From the NCBI GenBank assembly GCA_023213395.1, contig CM041465.1, positions 38,757,741 through 38,821,740 on the forward strand: a DNA stretch of 64,000 nucleotides, written 5' to 3'. Of the stretch, positions 1 to 10,362 are shown piece by piece; positions within the stretch are counted from its first letter, which is position 1, and every line of letters begins with the position of its first letter. Below the pieces are notes generated by a model. It did not search any database. It was not told where the DNA came from and was given only the letters and a program-made list of their open reading frames with translations. Both the position numbers and the translations under genes were made by a program. This DNA comes from Cycas panzhihuaensis. Its lineage: Eukaryota; Cycadophyta.

Positions 1-333
1 TAGTCTGGCCTTGTGCTTTTCTACCTTTCCATTAGATCCTCATTTGATTTTATAGACCCATTTACAGTTTACAACCGATTTGTTTGATGGCAGCTCTACT
101 AATTCCCAAGTCTGGTTTTTGTTTATTGAATACAGCTCTGCATCCATGGCTTTCTTCCATTCTATGTGATCTTTGGCTTCAGCGAAAGATTATGGCTCTA
201 CATTACTGAACAACGCTCTTGGCTTTTGATTTCTTGTTCTATGAGGAAGTATTTCACCTTTACTTTCCTCTATAGTTTTGAGGCACCATTTGGGAATTTT
301 CTTTTCCTTTTCTTCTTCAGTCTTTGATTTTTC
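1..333 (-). pseudogene. pol: Element A reverse transcriptase, N-terminal fragment
   Basis: Only the linker and first RT motif are present: the WELVELPSNKSVVNCKWVYKIK-type block near 40-110, preceded by the EAKDH-EW-KAMDAE region. Stops occur near 55 and 190. The YxDD active site would lie left of the window. Confidence 0.75.
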
Positions 334-1420
334 TTAGGAGCCTTCTTTAATTTCCAGAGTGGGCTCTGAGTAAGATTCTTGAGGTGAGTCAGACTCTTCT
401 GAAATTTCTTCTGAGGTTATGTCTGACTCCTCTTCCATAGGAGCGTATGGTGGAGTTGTTTGAGGTATCTTTTCAATCACCTGAATTTGGCTTATACTTT
501 CTTCTTTGTCTTCCTCATTGAAGACAACATCTCGACTTACATATACCTTATTGGTTTTTGGATCTATGCACTTGTATGCCTTTGAAGTTTTGCTATATCC
601 AACCATAATGCATTCCAGACTTTTTGAATCCAGCTTTGTTCTTTTCTTGTCTAGAATGTGAACAAAGGCTTGGCTGCCAAATACTTTCAAATGACTTATG
701 TCAGGCTTCCTTCTTGTCCATGCTTCTTCTGGAGTATGAAGTTCTACTGCCTTTGTTGGACTTCTATTTAATAAGTCACAGGTTGTGCTGACTGCTTCAG
801 CCCAATATGTCCTTGGAACATTTTTTCCATGCATCATGCTCCGAGCCATTTCTAAGATGACTCTATTCTTCCTTTCCGCGACCCCATTGGATTGGGGTGT
901 ATAAGGAGTTGTAAATTATCTTTGTATTCCTCTAGTTTTACAATACTCTAAAAATTCTTTGGAGATATATTCACCTCCACCATCGGACCTTATACATTTG
1001 ATTTTGGCATTAGTTTCTAATTCAGTTCCAGCGCTAAATTCTTTGAATACATCAAAAACTTCTGATTTAGTATGCAAAAAATAAACCCAGATTTTTCTGG
1101 TCAAATCATCTATGAAGGTAAGGAAGTATCTACTTCCATTGATGGAGTGCAGAGTGAAAGGGCCACATAGATCAGTGTGTACTAGTTCTAATCTTTCTTG
1201 GGCTCGCCATTTGCTTTCTTGAAATGGCGATGCATCTTGTTGCAGTTAGCAACTTTTACATAGAAAATTACTTGATGTGATGTGAGGTAAACCAATCACT
1301 AAGCTTTTCTTCTCCATATTTTTTAGTTTCTCTATGGGAAGATGAATGTACTTCAAATGGCACATTTTATCATTATGACTTACAATAGTACAAGCTTTTA
1401 CATTAAGCAAAATGGGGTGT
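334..1420 (-). pseudogene. pol: Element A integrase
   Basis: Integrase inserts element cDNA into the host genome. All three catalytic residues can be placed: Asp in LVHTDLCGPF near 1165, Asp in RSDGGGEYIS near 985, and Glu in NGVAERKNR near 870. The C-terminal part follows (HLKVFGSQAFVHI; KAYKCIDPKTNKVYVSRDVV). The N-terminal zinc region near 1230-1340 is degraded and a stop replaces a residue near 917. The acidic Ser/Glu-rich linker to RT is at 334-500. Confidence 0.85.
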
Positions 1421-1800
1421 GACAGCAGCCGCTATAGGTCATTGCTTTCAACCCTTTTTGTGATTACATTTCCATTGTTCTTCATATCAAGAATATAACA
1501 GAAACCCTTTTCATCAAATACGATTACTTTCGGCCCCTTTTTTAAGTTGGGAGATGATAAAAGATTCGAGTTTAGGCACGGCACGGTAAGAACATTCCCG
1601 ATTTTCTCAACTCTGTCTTTTATCTTGATAGCAATGATTCCAACTCCTTTTATTTCAAGGAAGTATTTGTCTCCCAGTTCTACTGATTTGTTAGCAGTGT
1701 ATGGTTGCAAATTCTCGAACCATTCTTCTCGATTGGTCATGTGGTGCGATGCTCCTGAGTCGATGTACCAAATATCCTTGTCCTAGAGGCTTGTTGTTAG
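1421..1800 (-). pseudogene. pol: Element A protease and pre-integrase segment
   Basis: Aspartic protease that would cut Gag-Pol. The catalytic motif is intact (IWYIDSGAS) near 1750-1785, followed by HHMTNREEWFENL and the usual copia segment ending in the LLS motif near 1550. In copia elements this leads straight into the integrase zinc domain, as here. A stop lies near 1787. Confidence 0.8.
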
Positions 1801-2744
1801 CGCAACAATGAACATTATTTCTTCCTCTTCATCATGATCATCATCACCGTCCTGTTCTTTACTGTAGTTCCCCATTGGTTTCTTCCCTCTCTGGATATCT
1901 GCTCTCTTGCACTAGTATGGATAATGTCCTGATTTGCCACAATGATAACATATATCAAAGGTTTTACAGAAACTAGCAAAATGACCAATCTTACTGCAAG
2001 TGTAATAGATCCTTAAGGGTACGTTACGGCCTCATCCTCTTGAATCTTGCCAATGTCCACGTGATGGAGTGTGACCTTTAGGAGCTTTTCCTCTTCCTCT
2101 GCTTCATTCTCTAGATCCCACGTTCAATCCAGATGCGAATGCGTCTTCAAGTGCTCTTGCATCTTCATATCGTCTGTTTCTTTGCTCCAGTTGTAGTAGT
2201 AGCCCTGTCAACGTGTCCATTGTCATAGTTGCTATTTGATTTGCATTAGTAATGGTGTTTATTGTAACATCGAAGGACTTGGGCAATTTTCTAACCACAA
2301 GTTCTACTAATGCATGATCTGAAATCGGATCACCTGCACTGGAGAGATCATTTCTTAGTGAAATCACCTTATATAAAAATTTTGTGATTGTTTCAGACTC
2401 CCTGTGGAGTTTGAACAGTTCTTCTTTAAGAGCTATTGTCTTAACTCTATTGTTTTGTCTATATAAATTCTCCAGGTACTTCCAAATATTTGTAGTGGAA
2501 TAAAGATTCTCAACATAAATGAAAAGAGGATCGAATATTGACAGTTTTAATATAATGACTCCAGTGTTGTCCCTTTCTTCCCAATTAGGGCAGTCCCTAC
2601 ATCTTTAGGCTTGACTTCATCTCCTATAGCAATTTGCCAGGCATTTTTTGCTTTAAGGAGAGTTTCTATTTTAATTTTCCATATGTTATAGTTGTTTTCA
2701 GTGAGTTTATCATTATCAGATAGGGCCAAGATGGAAGAAGCCAT
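1801..2744 (-). pseudogene. gag: Element A gag, broken
   Basis: Gag forms the particle shell and binds element RNA. The start is placed at the ATG complementary to 2742-2744 because the protein then opens MASSILALS, as in E and I, followed by the copia Gag N-terminal pattern (NYNIWKIKIETLLKAKNAW). The central part (LPKSFDVTINTITNANQ) and a glutamine/arginine-rich segment follow. A zinc knuckle near 1905-1965 (CYHCGKSGHYPY) has a stop in place of its last part. At least one frame change near 2400-2550 separates the N-terminal and central parts. Confidence 0.82.
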
Positions 2745-3457
2745 TTGCAAGCAGAAAACACAATTTTGAAACCCTAGGCCATACGATTGTACAGATTTCC
2801 ATGCGGTATGGAAGTTGAACGATCGAGTACAAAAATGCACCTCAAAAGAAAGCTCTTACAAAGGTGAGTTAGGATCTGTAATTCTTTTTGAAGTCTGGCT
2901 TCAGAATAAAGAGAAAACAACCTCAAAAGGCTCGGTCTGCGGCTAGGGTTTTGAGTGAAAATCACTTGTATTGATCAAAAAACCCATAGAAAAATTCAAA
3001 AATCACTCCAAATACGATTGAAATGTCATAACACTAATTTTAGACCTGATTGCCAGTGAGAAAAATGGAGAAAAAATGAGATTCTTCACTGTGTAACTCC
3101 AAATCCACGCAAACCTGTTTTTGGCCAAAAAGATGATGAAGATGACCTCAGATTAACTCAGTGCAAAAGAGAAACTTGCTCGGAATGGCCCGATCTATAT
3201 TTTGGTCAAATTTTGTCTTAATCTGAGAACTTAAAAAATTCTATCTGTATGGCTATATGAATCCGTACTCTGGCTCTGTACGGATTCAATTGATCCTCTT
3301 TCATACTTTTGAATGACTTGGCACTTTTCTCCTTCATCCTTCTTCTTCTCTTTCAAATCCTCTGGCTTCCAGCTTCTTCTTCTCTCTCAAATCCTCTGAC
3401 ATCTCAGTCTGGACTAGCTTTAAGTCTGTCTTTCTCGTTAATAGGTCAAGGTATCCT
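2745..3457 (-). other. Element A untranslated leader
   Basis: About 0.7 kb between PBS and gag start, with no supported coding region. Its counterparts in E, G and I are similarly long and contain similar phrases on the sense strand, such as CCGTACGGAATTC-like stretches. Confidence 0.7.
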
Positions 3458-3469
3458 GCTCTGATAACA
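3458..3469 (-). other. Element A primer-binding site
   Basis: The minus strand reads TGTTATCAGAGC directly after the LTR end. This is one base off the plant copia PBS complementary to initiator-Met tRNA (TGGTATCAGAGC). It fixes the orientation of A. Confidence 0.85.
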
Positions 3470-3662
3470 TGTTAAACTTACACAGTGATGGAAGAGAGAA
3501 TGAATTGATTCATTATTGAGGATGCAAGTACATATATACAATTAGGGTTTGTAACCACCCTGGAACTAACTTTTAACTGAATTACCTCTGGATGACATGT
3601 GTCACATGGTTACATTAGGGTACATTAGTTTATAACCTAGGATAAAGCATTATATTCTAACA
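3470..3662 (-). repeat. Element A 5' LTR (193 bp)
   Basis: On the minus strand it starts TGTTAGAATATAATGC and ends TTTAACA, next to a PBS. It is short for a copia LTR. A TATA-like stretch (TGTATATATG) lies in its middle on the minus strand. Start and overall plan resemble the LTR of element I, so A, E, G and I form a group of related short-LTR families. Confidence 0.85.
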
Positions 3663-4290
3663 ATGTCAACATTCCTTTCTTTCATCAAGGAAATATGTAA
3701 TAAATTGAATACATTAGGAAAACCAGCTTCTAGGGATGAGCTTGTAACAACAATTGTTCGAGCATTGCCTAAGGATTATAATGGCTTCATATCATCTACC
3801 ACACGAGATGGCTCACTTTCAAGTATGTCCTTCAATCAACTTGAAAGTTTGTTACTTCAAGAGGAGCAGATTTATGACAAGAAAGATGATGATGAGCCAT
3901 CCACTTCTGGAGCATTCATAGCCAAGTTGAAGGCCAAGCAAAATCCCAAACCTTCACTTACAAAATAGTTTAGAAACATGAACATTGGCACCTCAAAAGC
4001 CAATGTCATTTGTCATTATTGTGGCAAAGTTGGCCACATAGCTCCTGATTGCAAAAAGAAGCAAGCCGATCTCCAACACACACAATAGCAGCAGCCACAT
4101 CAGCAGCATTAGAAGCAACAACTGCCTCATCAACAGTTCTAGCAATAACAGCGATTTCGACAATAGCAACAACAACAACCCCCTCGACCAAATTGAGGAG
4201 CATATCAAGGAGGTCAAAAAGGAAGGGGGGGTTTCAAAGGTGGCAATCAACGCCACTCCAATCAGTTTGCGGATGAGGATAAGCTATTTT
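3663..4290 (+). pseudogene. gag: Element B gag, C-terminal half
   Basis: It begins inside Gag at MSTFLSFIKEICNKLNTLG and reads open to 3968, with ALPKDYNGFISSTTRDGS and LLLQEEQIY as in M and N. A TAG at about 3966 precedes a CCHC zinc knuckle (CHYCGKVGHIAPDC, near 4012-4055). Then comes a Gln-rich tract (4074-4185) with about six stops, most of them former CAG or CAA codons. A Gly/Arg-rich segment follows. Confidence 0.85.
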
Positions 4291-4472
4291 GTGCTTATCA
4301 CAAGTCAAAGGTTGATCAGACTTGGATCATCAACTTTGGGGCATCTCGTCACATGACTGGGAGTGAAGAACTCCTTTATGACATCAAAGAAGGAACGGGT
4401 CAATCAATGACCTTTGGAAACAATGAATTTGTTCAGATATCAAGCATATACAAAGTTGTCTCATTTCAATCT
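4291..4472 (+). pseudogene. pol: Element B protease fragment, active site lost
   Basis: The block corresponds to the protease of element M, where the motif is IIDSGA. Here it reads WIINFGAS: catalytic Asp is Asn and the next Ser is Phe. MTGSEELLYDIKEG and TFGNNEF follow. Gypsy C interrupts the frame at 4478 and the rest resumes at 11542. Confidence 0.85.
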
Positions 4473-4477
4473 CCTTC

Positions 4478-5625
4478 TGATCTGAATCTTGAATGGGAAT
4501 GTGAAAACTTTAACCAATTGAAACAAAATCCAGAACAATATACATATTATTACATAGAATTTGAAATTTTTGGAATTTTCTTACAAAAACTCCTTTGTTT
4601 GTGCTCTATTGAGCATGCAATGGACTGCTGCAGCAATTTTGGGAGAGAGAGAATGAGAGCTGGGCGCTTCTTGATCTGCTGCTCATTTGCTGGAACCTCC
4701 GTCTCGAAGTCTGCGAAGCCGTTTTTGGTTTTCTGTACCAAAAACCCTGTTTTGGGTGAGGAAGGCGGCTAGCGTCTCTTCTGGGGCTGCTGCTCTTATT
4801 GTCTTCTCCTCGATCGCAGCTACGATTTTCCGGGCTCCTTCCGGATCCACCGCAACTAGTTTTATCCATGCGAATTCATGTGTTCTCTCCAACAGTTTTC
4901 CACACTTGGAGCCGTTCTCCTTAGGAAAGTTACTTTCTTCTTTGCTTTCCTTGAATCTTGCTCCGTCTTTGCGTCTAGAAAGCGTCCTCTCTTTCGTGTC
5001 AAGAATCTCTGCTTTGATCCCTCGGATTCCTCTCTCGAATTTCGCTTAAAAGCGTTTCCATTTGAGAGAGTTATTCCCGTTTTTCCATTTTCCAACGGCT
5101 TTCAAAACGGTTTGGAAAATCTTGGGAAAATCCGTTTATTTTGGAGTTTTTCCTCTTTGAATGAGTAGAGGACACGTGTGCGCACCTTCTCCTCCAATTT
5201 CGTGCCAAACGGTTACCGTTTGAGCCGCCAAAAACCATTTCCGTTTTTATTATTTTCCGTTTTTTGACTTCTGTGATGCTTAGTAGCGACACATGTGACT
5301 CAGTAGCGACTCATGTGACTGTGACTCAGTAACGACTGTAGCAGCTCCGTAGCAACTGTAGCACTTGCGTAGCACCTTGGTAGCAATTATAGCACCTTAA
5401 TAGCACCTTGGTAGCAGTTGTAGCACCTTAATAGCAGCTCGGTAGCAGTTATAGCACCTTTTTGTACTTGTAGAAATACATTTTTTTTACATTTTTAAGC
5501 CTTTTAAAGGTATATTTCTACTAAATAAAGACTATTAAGCCTTTTTAAGGCAATTTTCTACTACATGAAGACCATTTACATGAAAAACAAAATATTGAAG
5601 TATTTTAAAGATCCAAAACGGATCA
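4478..5625 (-). repeat. Element C 3' LTR (1148 bp)
   Basis: Starts TGATCTGAATCTTG and ends AACGGATCA on the plus strand. It matches 10363-11536 over its full length with substitutions and small indels. Several open frames occur in it on both strands, but they lie in an LTR and are not treated as genes. Confidence 0.93.
5285..5462. repeat. Short tandem repeats inside element C 3' LTR
   Basis: Two arrays are visible: GACTCATGTGACTCAGTAGC-like units, then repeated TAGCACCTTGGTAGCA and TAGCACCTTAATAGCA units. The other LTR has the same arrays at about 11190-11370 with different unit numbers, so the arrays vary between the two ends. Confidence 0.8.
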
Positions 5626-5629
5626 GAAC

Positions 5630-5640
5630 TCCCTTTTTTT
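5630..5640 (-). other. Element C polypurine tract
   Basis: The minus strand reads AAAAAAAGGGA four bases from the inner edge of the 3' LTR. This is where plus-strand DNA priming would occur. Confidence 0.75.
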
Positions 5641-5663
5641 AGGAGTTCATGGCCTCATGAACT

Positions 5664-7100
5664 TTATAGTTGTAGATGAGGGAATTTGATTTTCCCTGTC
5701 TCCTTATTGTACCATTTTGCTTTGCTAGGTACTTGTCCTTTCTCTGCAATTCTGAAGGACTTAATTATGCCTCTTCGAGTCTCAGTCTGCTTCCTTTGAA
5801 GAATGCAATCATTTTGCATTGGTTCCTCTTTCTCTATCCGCAACTCCTCTGGGTTTGGTAAGAGTGGAACTCCGTCTTCATCTTCATCCAACATGGATGG
5901 CTCGAACATCTTCAGATTCTCAACATTCACTACGGAATACATCTTCATGAATTCTGGAAGTTCAAGCTAGAAAGCATTTTCCCCAATTTTCTTCAAAATT
6001 GTGAAAGGACCATATCGTAAAGGCTTTAACTTTTTTCCTTCACCTTGCAATCTTTTCTTACTGAGGTGCAACCAAACTCTATCTCCTTCCTTAAAGGAAT
6101 GGCTGGTTCTATGTGCATCATGGCGCTGCTTGTATCTCTGTTGAGACTTTTGAAGCTGCTCTTCAACCTGTTGATGGATTTTTCTGATTCTTTCCAAGAA
6201 TCTTTGTGCCTTTTCATCTCCTTCTTCTTCCTTTCCATTTCCTACAGAAAGTTGAGCAGAAAATTCTAAATCGAAAGGACTTGCAGGCAGAAATCCCAAA
6301 CATACCTCAAATGGTGATTTCTGGGTTGAGCTATGGATAGCTCTGTTGAATGCAAATTGCAAGTATGGGAGACTTTCATCCCAAGTCTTAGGATGCTTGG
6401 CATTGTATCCTCGTAACAGCTGTACCAATGTCCTATTGACAACTTCAGTCTGGCCGTCTGTTTGAGGATGAAAAGCTGTACTCATCTTTAGCTTCGTATC
6501 CATCATTCCCCAAAGTGTTTGCCAAAAATGACTCAGAAATCTGCTGTCTCGATCAGAAATGATTGAGTTGGGAAGTCCAAAATACTTCCAAACATGCTGG
6601 AAAAACAATCTAGCTATGTCTTCTCTGTATGTGTTTTCTTCTGGAATCAACATCACCATTTTACTGAACCGATCAACAACAACAAACAAATAATCCATAC
6701 CATTTTTGGTTTGTGGTAGTCCTCCCAAGAAATCCATGGAGATACTTTTCCACGGTCGTGATGGAGCAGAAGTGGAATGTACAATCCAAACTTCCTATTG
6801 GCGGCTTTGATGTCTTTGTATAATGTACACCCTTGTCTTCTTTGTAGTCACATCTTCTTGCATGTTTGGCCAATACATATATCGGCGCAAGTTTAGCAAC
6901 GTCTTTCCCACTCCAAAGTGTCACGCAACTCGAGAAGTGTGAGCTTCTCTTATCCACTTCATTGGATCTGCATGCTATGGAATGCAAAGCTTGACCTGCT
7001 GGCAAAGAAGTCCATCTTTCACCGGAAATCTGCAACTACTTTTCCTTGTCAGAATCGCTCAAAGATAGGCTTGAATGCCTCATCTTTCAAATACAAATCA
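5664..7100 (-). pseudogene. pol: Element C integrase and tail
   Basis: Reading minus, a degraded zinc-binding region with His residues lies at about 6740-7000. The core is open from 6737 to 5967: Asp in FVVVDRFSKM, Asp in ISDRDSRFL, and Glu in HPQTDGQTEVVNRT, so the DDE set is present. A GPF module ends the core (GPFTILKKIGENAF). Beyond a stop near 5965 a tail continues to 5664 (MYSVVNVENLKMFEP). A frameshift near 6735 joins the zinc and core frames and a stop lies near 6918. Confidence 0.87.
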
Positions 7101-7155
7101 ACATATTCATCATGGCGTAAAGGTTGAAATTGCATAGCTACCAACAAAGCTGGAA

Positions 7156-7575
7156 TTACCTTGTTGTTGAGGAGGTGCGGGACAAGAAGTCTGCAATCTT
7201 ATTCGTTGTTCCTTTCTTGTATTTAACCACGATGTGAAATTGCTGCAAATAGGACATCCACTTCATGTGCCTAGCTGCTTTTAACTTAGACTGAGTCTGC
7301 AAAAATTGCAAAGGCTTGTGGTCGGTGTGGATGACCACTTCTTTTCCCAACAAATAGGGTCTCCAATGCTTCACTGCTTGGTGCAAGGCATAAAGCTCCT
7401 TATCGTAAGTTGGGTAGTTTATGACAGCTCCATTGAATGTCTCTGAATGGTAAGCTATCGGTTTTCCTTCTTGCTTCAATACTGCTCCCATGGCATAACC
7501 TGAAGCGTCAGTCTCCAATTCAAATGGCTGCGTGAGGGTAAAGCTAACACGGTGCCTCATGATTTTACGCTTCAA
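7156..7575 (-). pseudogene. pol: Element C RNase H
   Basis: Degrades the RNA strand of the RNA/DNA hybrid. Open frame of about 139 codons with FELETDASGYAMGAVL (first Asp), a YDKELYALHQAVKHWR block (Glu) and VVIHTDHKPLQFL (Asp). It ends with the usual connection to integrase (NKIADFLSR). It is in a different frame from RT, with an overlap at 7572-7575, so a frameshift separates them. Confidence 0.88.
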
Positions 7576-8477
7576 AAGCTTGAAAGCTTTTCTTGTTCAT
7601 TCTCCCAATGAAACTTTGCATGTCCTCCGTCAATGCATGAAGAGGTCTTTGCAATTTGAGAGAATCTGAAAATAAATTTCCTTAAATATTGACATGCACC
7701 AATGAAACTTCTTACCTCTGTGGTTGTCTTGGGTGTAGGCCAATTGAGAATGACTTTGATCTTTACTGGGTCAATCTTCAATTCTCCTCCTCCAACCACA
7801 AAACCTAAGAAGGCAGATTGCTTTCCAAACTCGCACTTCTTTAGATTTAGTTTCAACTGCTGTTCTTGGAGAACTTTGAGCACTTGCTCAACATGTTGGA
7901 GGTGCTCCTCCCATGTTTGGCTAAAAATCAGAATATCATCTAAGTAAACAATTACAAAGTCATCAATGAAGGGTCTTAATACCTCATTCATCAATCTCAT
8001 GAAGGTGGCAGGTGCCTGCCTGAGACCAAACGGCATCACCAACCATTCGAACAATCCTTGCTTCGATTTGAAGGCTATCTTCCAAGTATCCTCCTCTCGG
8101 ATTCGAACCTGATGGTAGCCTGATTTCAGATCCATTTTGCGGAAATATCTTGCCGACTGCAGCTGGTCCAACAAGTCATCTATCCGCGGTAAGGGATGTC
8201 TATTCTTTATGGTGATCTTGTTCAAAGCCCGATAGTCAATGCACATTCTCCATCCTCCATCTTTCTTTGGCACCAAAACAATAGGTGATCCACATGGGGA
8301 ACAACTCGGCTTGATTACTCCTTGTTCCAAGAGTTCTTGAATCTGCCTCTTAATCTCTTCATTCTCCAAAGCGAGTTTGGTGAGACTAAGATTCGGCAAG
8401 GTGAATCGAGAATCACCGGATTTCATGTTCAATTGCCCTTTTAGGGGGCAGCCCTTTCGGCTCTTGAAATACATCAC
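7572..8477 (-). pseudogene. pol: Element C reverse transcriptase
   Basis: About 300 codons with the gypsy RT blocks in order: GVIKPSCSPCGSPIVLV, KKDGGWRMCIDYRALN, FRKMDLKSGYHQVRI, MPFGLRQAPATF and the catalytic YLDDILIF. The block LGFVVGGGELKIDP follows. Active-site residues are intact. The upstream protease frame overlaps at 8413-8477, so one frameshift separates RT from protease. Confidence 0.92.
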
Positions 8478-9522
8478 TGTACCTATTCCTTAGGCCTTCA
8501 ATTTGCTGCACTTGCTTCTTATCCAGTGCCTGTGTTGAGGACTCTGCTTGCTCGTTTTCTTCTACCTTTGGCTTTATCATCAGCAGCACAAACTTCCTGC
8601 AAGCATTAATTAATCTTTTCGCTTGTTGGGAAGATATGAGAGAAATCTTCTTCTGTGGCTTTGATGCATTGATCAGATATGATCTCCCGTCCTTGATGAC
8701 TCGAATCTTTCTCAGCCTCCTGTGATGAACTCCATCTCTATCATAGAGATATGGGTTGCCAAAGACAATTTGACAAACATCCAAAGGGACTACTTCACAT
8801 TCAACTTCATCAATGAACTTTTCAGAAATTGCAAATTTAAACTTACATTGGTGAGTAACCTGCAACTCAGAATCTTTTTGCAACCATCCAAGAGGATATG
8901 GTTTTGGATGTGCATGCATTTTTAATCCCAGTTTCTTTACCAATGCTTCTGAGATTAAATTCTTTTGGCTTCCTCCATCAAAGATGGCATCAACCATGCT
9001 TTGCTTCACTTGGATTCTTACCATGAAGAGTTCCTCTCTAATCTCTGGATCAACTTGCTGATGGTTGTCTCCAGGCTCCGCATTAGCCATGAGCATCAAC
9101 TTCTCATTGGCTTCTTCAATGCTGCCAACATTTTCATCACTTACGGAGTTAAGTAAAGTTTTACCTTCAGTCTTAACTTTACCTTTCCCCTTGTTCTTGG
9201 GTCTTTTCTCTGGGTGTAGAAACCAACAGTCTTCTACGCTGTGACCCGCTCGCTTGCAATGGGTACAAGTGATTTTGATTTGAGTGGTATTGGCTTGTTT
9301 CATCTTGCCAAAACCCCTAATAGATTGTTGTCCAACTTTTCCTGTAAACTTCATTCCTCGGGCAGGTTTGTTGCTACCTTTTGGAGGTGCAAACCTTTTC
9401 CTTTCGGCATAAACCTTCTTATTCCTCTTTTCTATGGCAATTGCCTTCTTCTTTGGCTTAAATCGGTGATTTGACTTCAAATAGTTGAAGTTCTTGCTGA
9501 ATATGCTGGTGCAATCCTCCAA
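8413..9522 (-). pseudogene. gag-pol: Element C Gag zinc knuckle and protease
   Basis: Open for about 369 codons. It begins in the basic C-terminal part of Gag, has one zinc knuckle (CTHCKRAGHSVEDC near 9235-9280), then the protease with catalytic motif IFDGGSQKNLIS near 8940-8990. The DGG form replaces the commoner DSG. The linker into RT contains YSDVFQEPKGLPP. It overlaps the upstream gag frame at 9458-9522, so a frameshift joins them. Confidence 0.88.
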
Positions 9523-10132
9523 TATATTTCAACATCATGTCTTTACCCAGTAAAGAGATGCCCAACACAACAGCTTGCTTTTGAAATTCTGTTGTGTAAT
9601 CTTGGACATTTTGGCCTCTTTCATGTCGGTAGTATTGCCATTTAATCCTCTGTTGCTCTTCATATCCAATAGGATAGAATTGCTTCTTTATGAGGATTTT
9701 AAACTGCTGCCAAGTGATTTCATTTACATTATGGGATTTAATGTATGCATTCCACCAAACTAATGCATGTTTAGATAATTTTAACCTAGCAAAAGTTATT
9801 TTCTGCTGGTTTTTATACCCATAAATAGAGAAATAAGTTTCTAGTTGGTCTAGCCAATTATCTAATTTTTCAGCATCCAACGTTCCATCATAGATGGGCA
9901 ATTCAAGTTTTGCCTCTACCTTGAATGGATGTGTGAATACTGCCGGATTGTCATCTTCTTCATCAATTTCTTGTTGGTCTTCCACCAACTCTTCATTCGT
10001 CTCCTCTTTCAACGGTCCTTCTTCTTCCTTCTTTACGCCTTTGGTTGTTGAAGAAGAGGTTGCAACTAGCTGAGCCACAAGCTGGGTTAGCCTGTCGAGG
10101 TTCTGCTCCATTTTCACGAACCTTTCCTCCAT
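9458..10132 (-). pseudogene. gag: Element C gag, N-terminal part
   Basis: The start at 10132 gives MEERFVKMEQNLDRLTQL, about 200 bases after the PBS. After an acidic stretch comes the gypsy Gag core: LPIYDGTLDAEKLDNWLDQL, KQFYPIGYEEQQRIKW and YTTEFQKQAVVLG. The frame ends at 9458 and the protein continues in the overlapping frame to the left. Confidence 0.88.
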
Positions 10133-10343
10133 TTTACATTCTGATCGACCATTTTCCTTCGCTGTTTTCTTTCTCTCTCCAGAGGCTCGGTTAGAGGTTC
10201 ACCCGTTAACAGATATTGGTATCTAGTTTTCATACAAACTTCTACAATGAAAGCAAGAAGTTTTTTCTCCTTTTCTTTTCTTTCTTTTTTTCTTACTTTT
10301 TTTTTTTTTAAATCTCTAAAATCCCAAGGGTTTCAAGAAACTA

Positions 10344-10355
10344 GCTCTGATACCA
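10344..10355 (-). other. Element C primer-binding site
   Basis: The minus strand reads TGGTATCAGAGC, a perfect initiator-Met tRNA complement, seven bases inside the 5' LTR edge. Confidence 0.9.
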
Positions 10356-10362
10356 AAAACAT

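Larger units (their letters stand above)
1..3662 (-). mobile_element. Element A: Ty1/copia retrotransposon, 3' part outside window
   Basis: Read on the minus strand the order is LTR, PBS, leader, gag, protease, integrase, start of RT, which is the copia order. The remaining RT, RNase H and 3' LTR lie left of base 1. The right end falls exactly within a Met-Ser-Thr codon run of the gag gene of element B, so A is an insertion into B. The first five B bases after it (atgtc) are the expected target duplication; the partner copy is not in the window. Confidence 0.88.
3663..4477 (+). mobile_element. Element B, left visible segment (copia)
   Basis: Plus-strand copia element cut by A on its left and by gypsy C on its right. 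It resumes at 11537. Sequence across the C insertion site matches element M continuously. TSD ccttc is at 4473-4477 and 11537-11541. B's own 5' LTR and leader are outside the window, beyond A. Confidence 0.88.

Noticed and set aside
3993-4276. Leu-rich and Ala/Thr-rich open frames over the Gln-rich tract of B, and similar ones at 63067-63309
   Set aside because: They are other-frame or opposite-strand readings of a CAG/CAA repeat in gag and are expected to be open by composition.
4606-5292. Several overlapping open frames of 60-120 codons on both strands in the left LTR of C, repeated at 10395-11199
   Set aside because: They lie inside an LTR, overlap each other on opposite strands, and the two LTR copies break them differently. 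No coding pattern.
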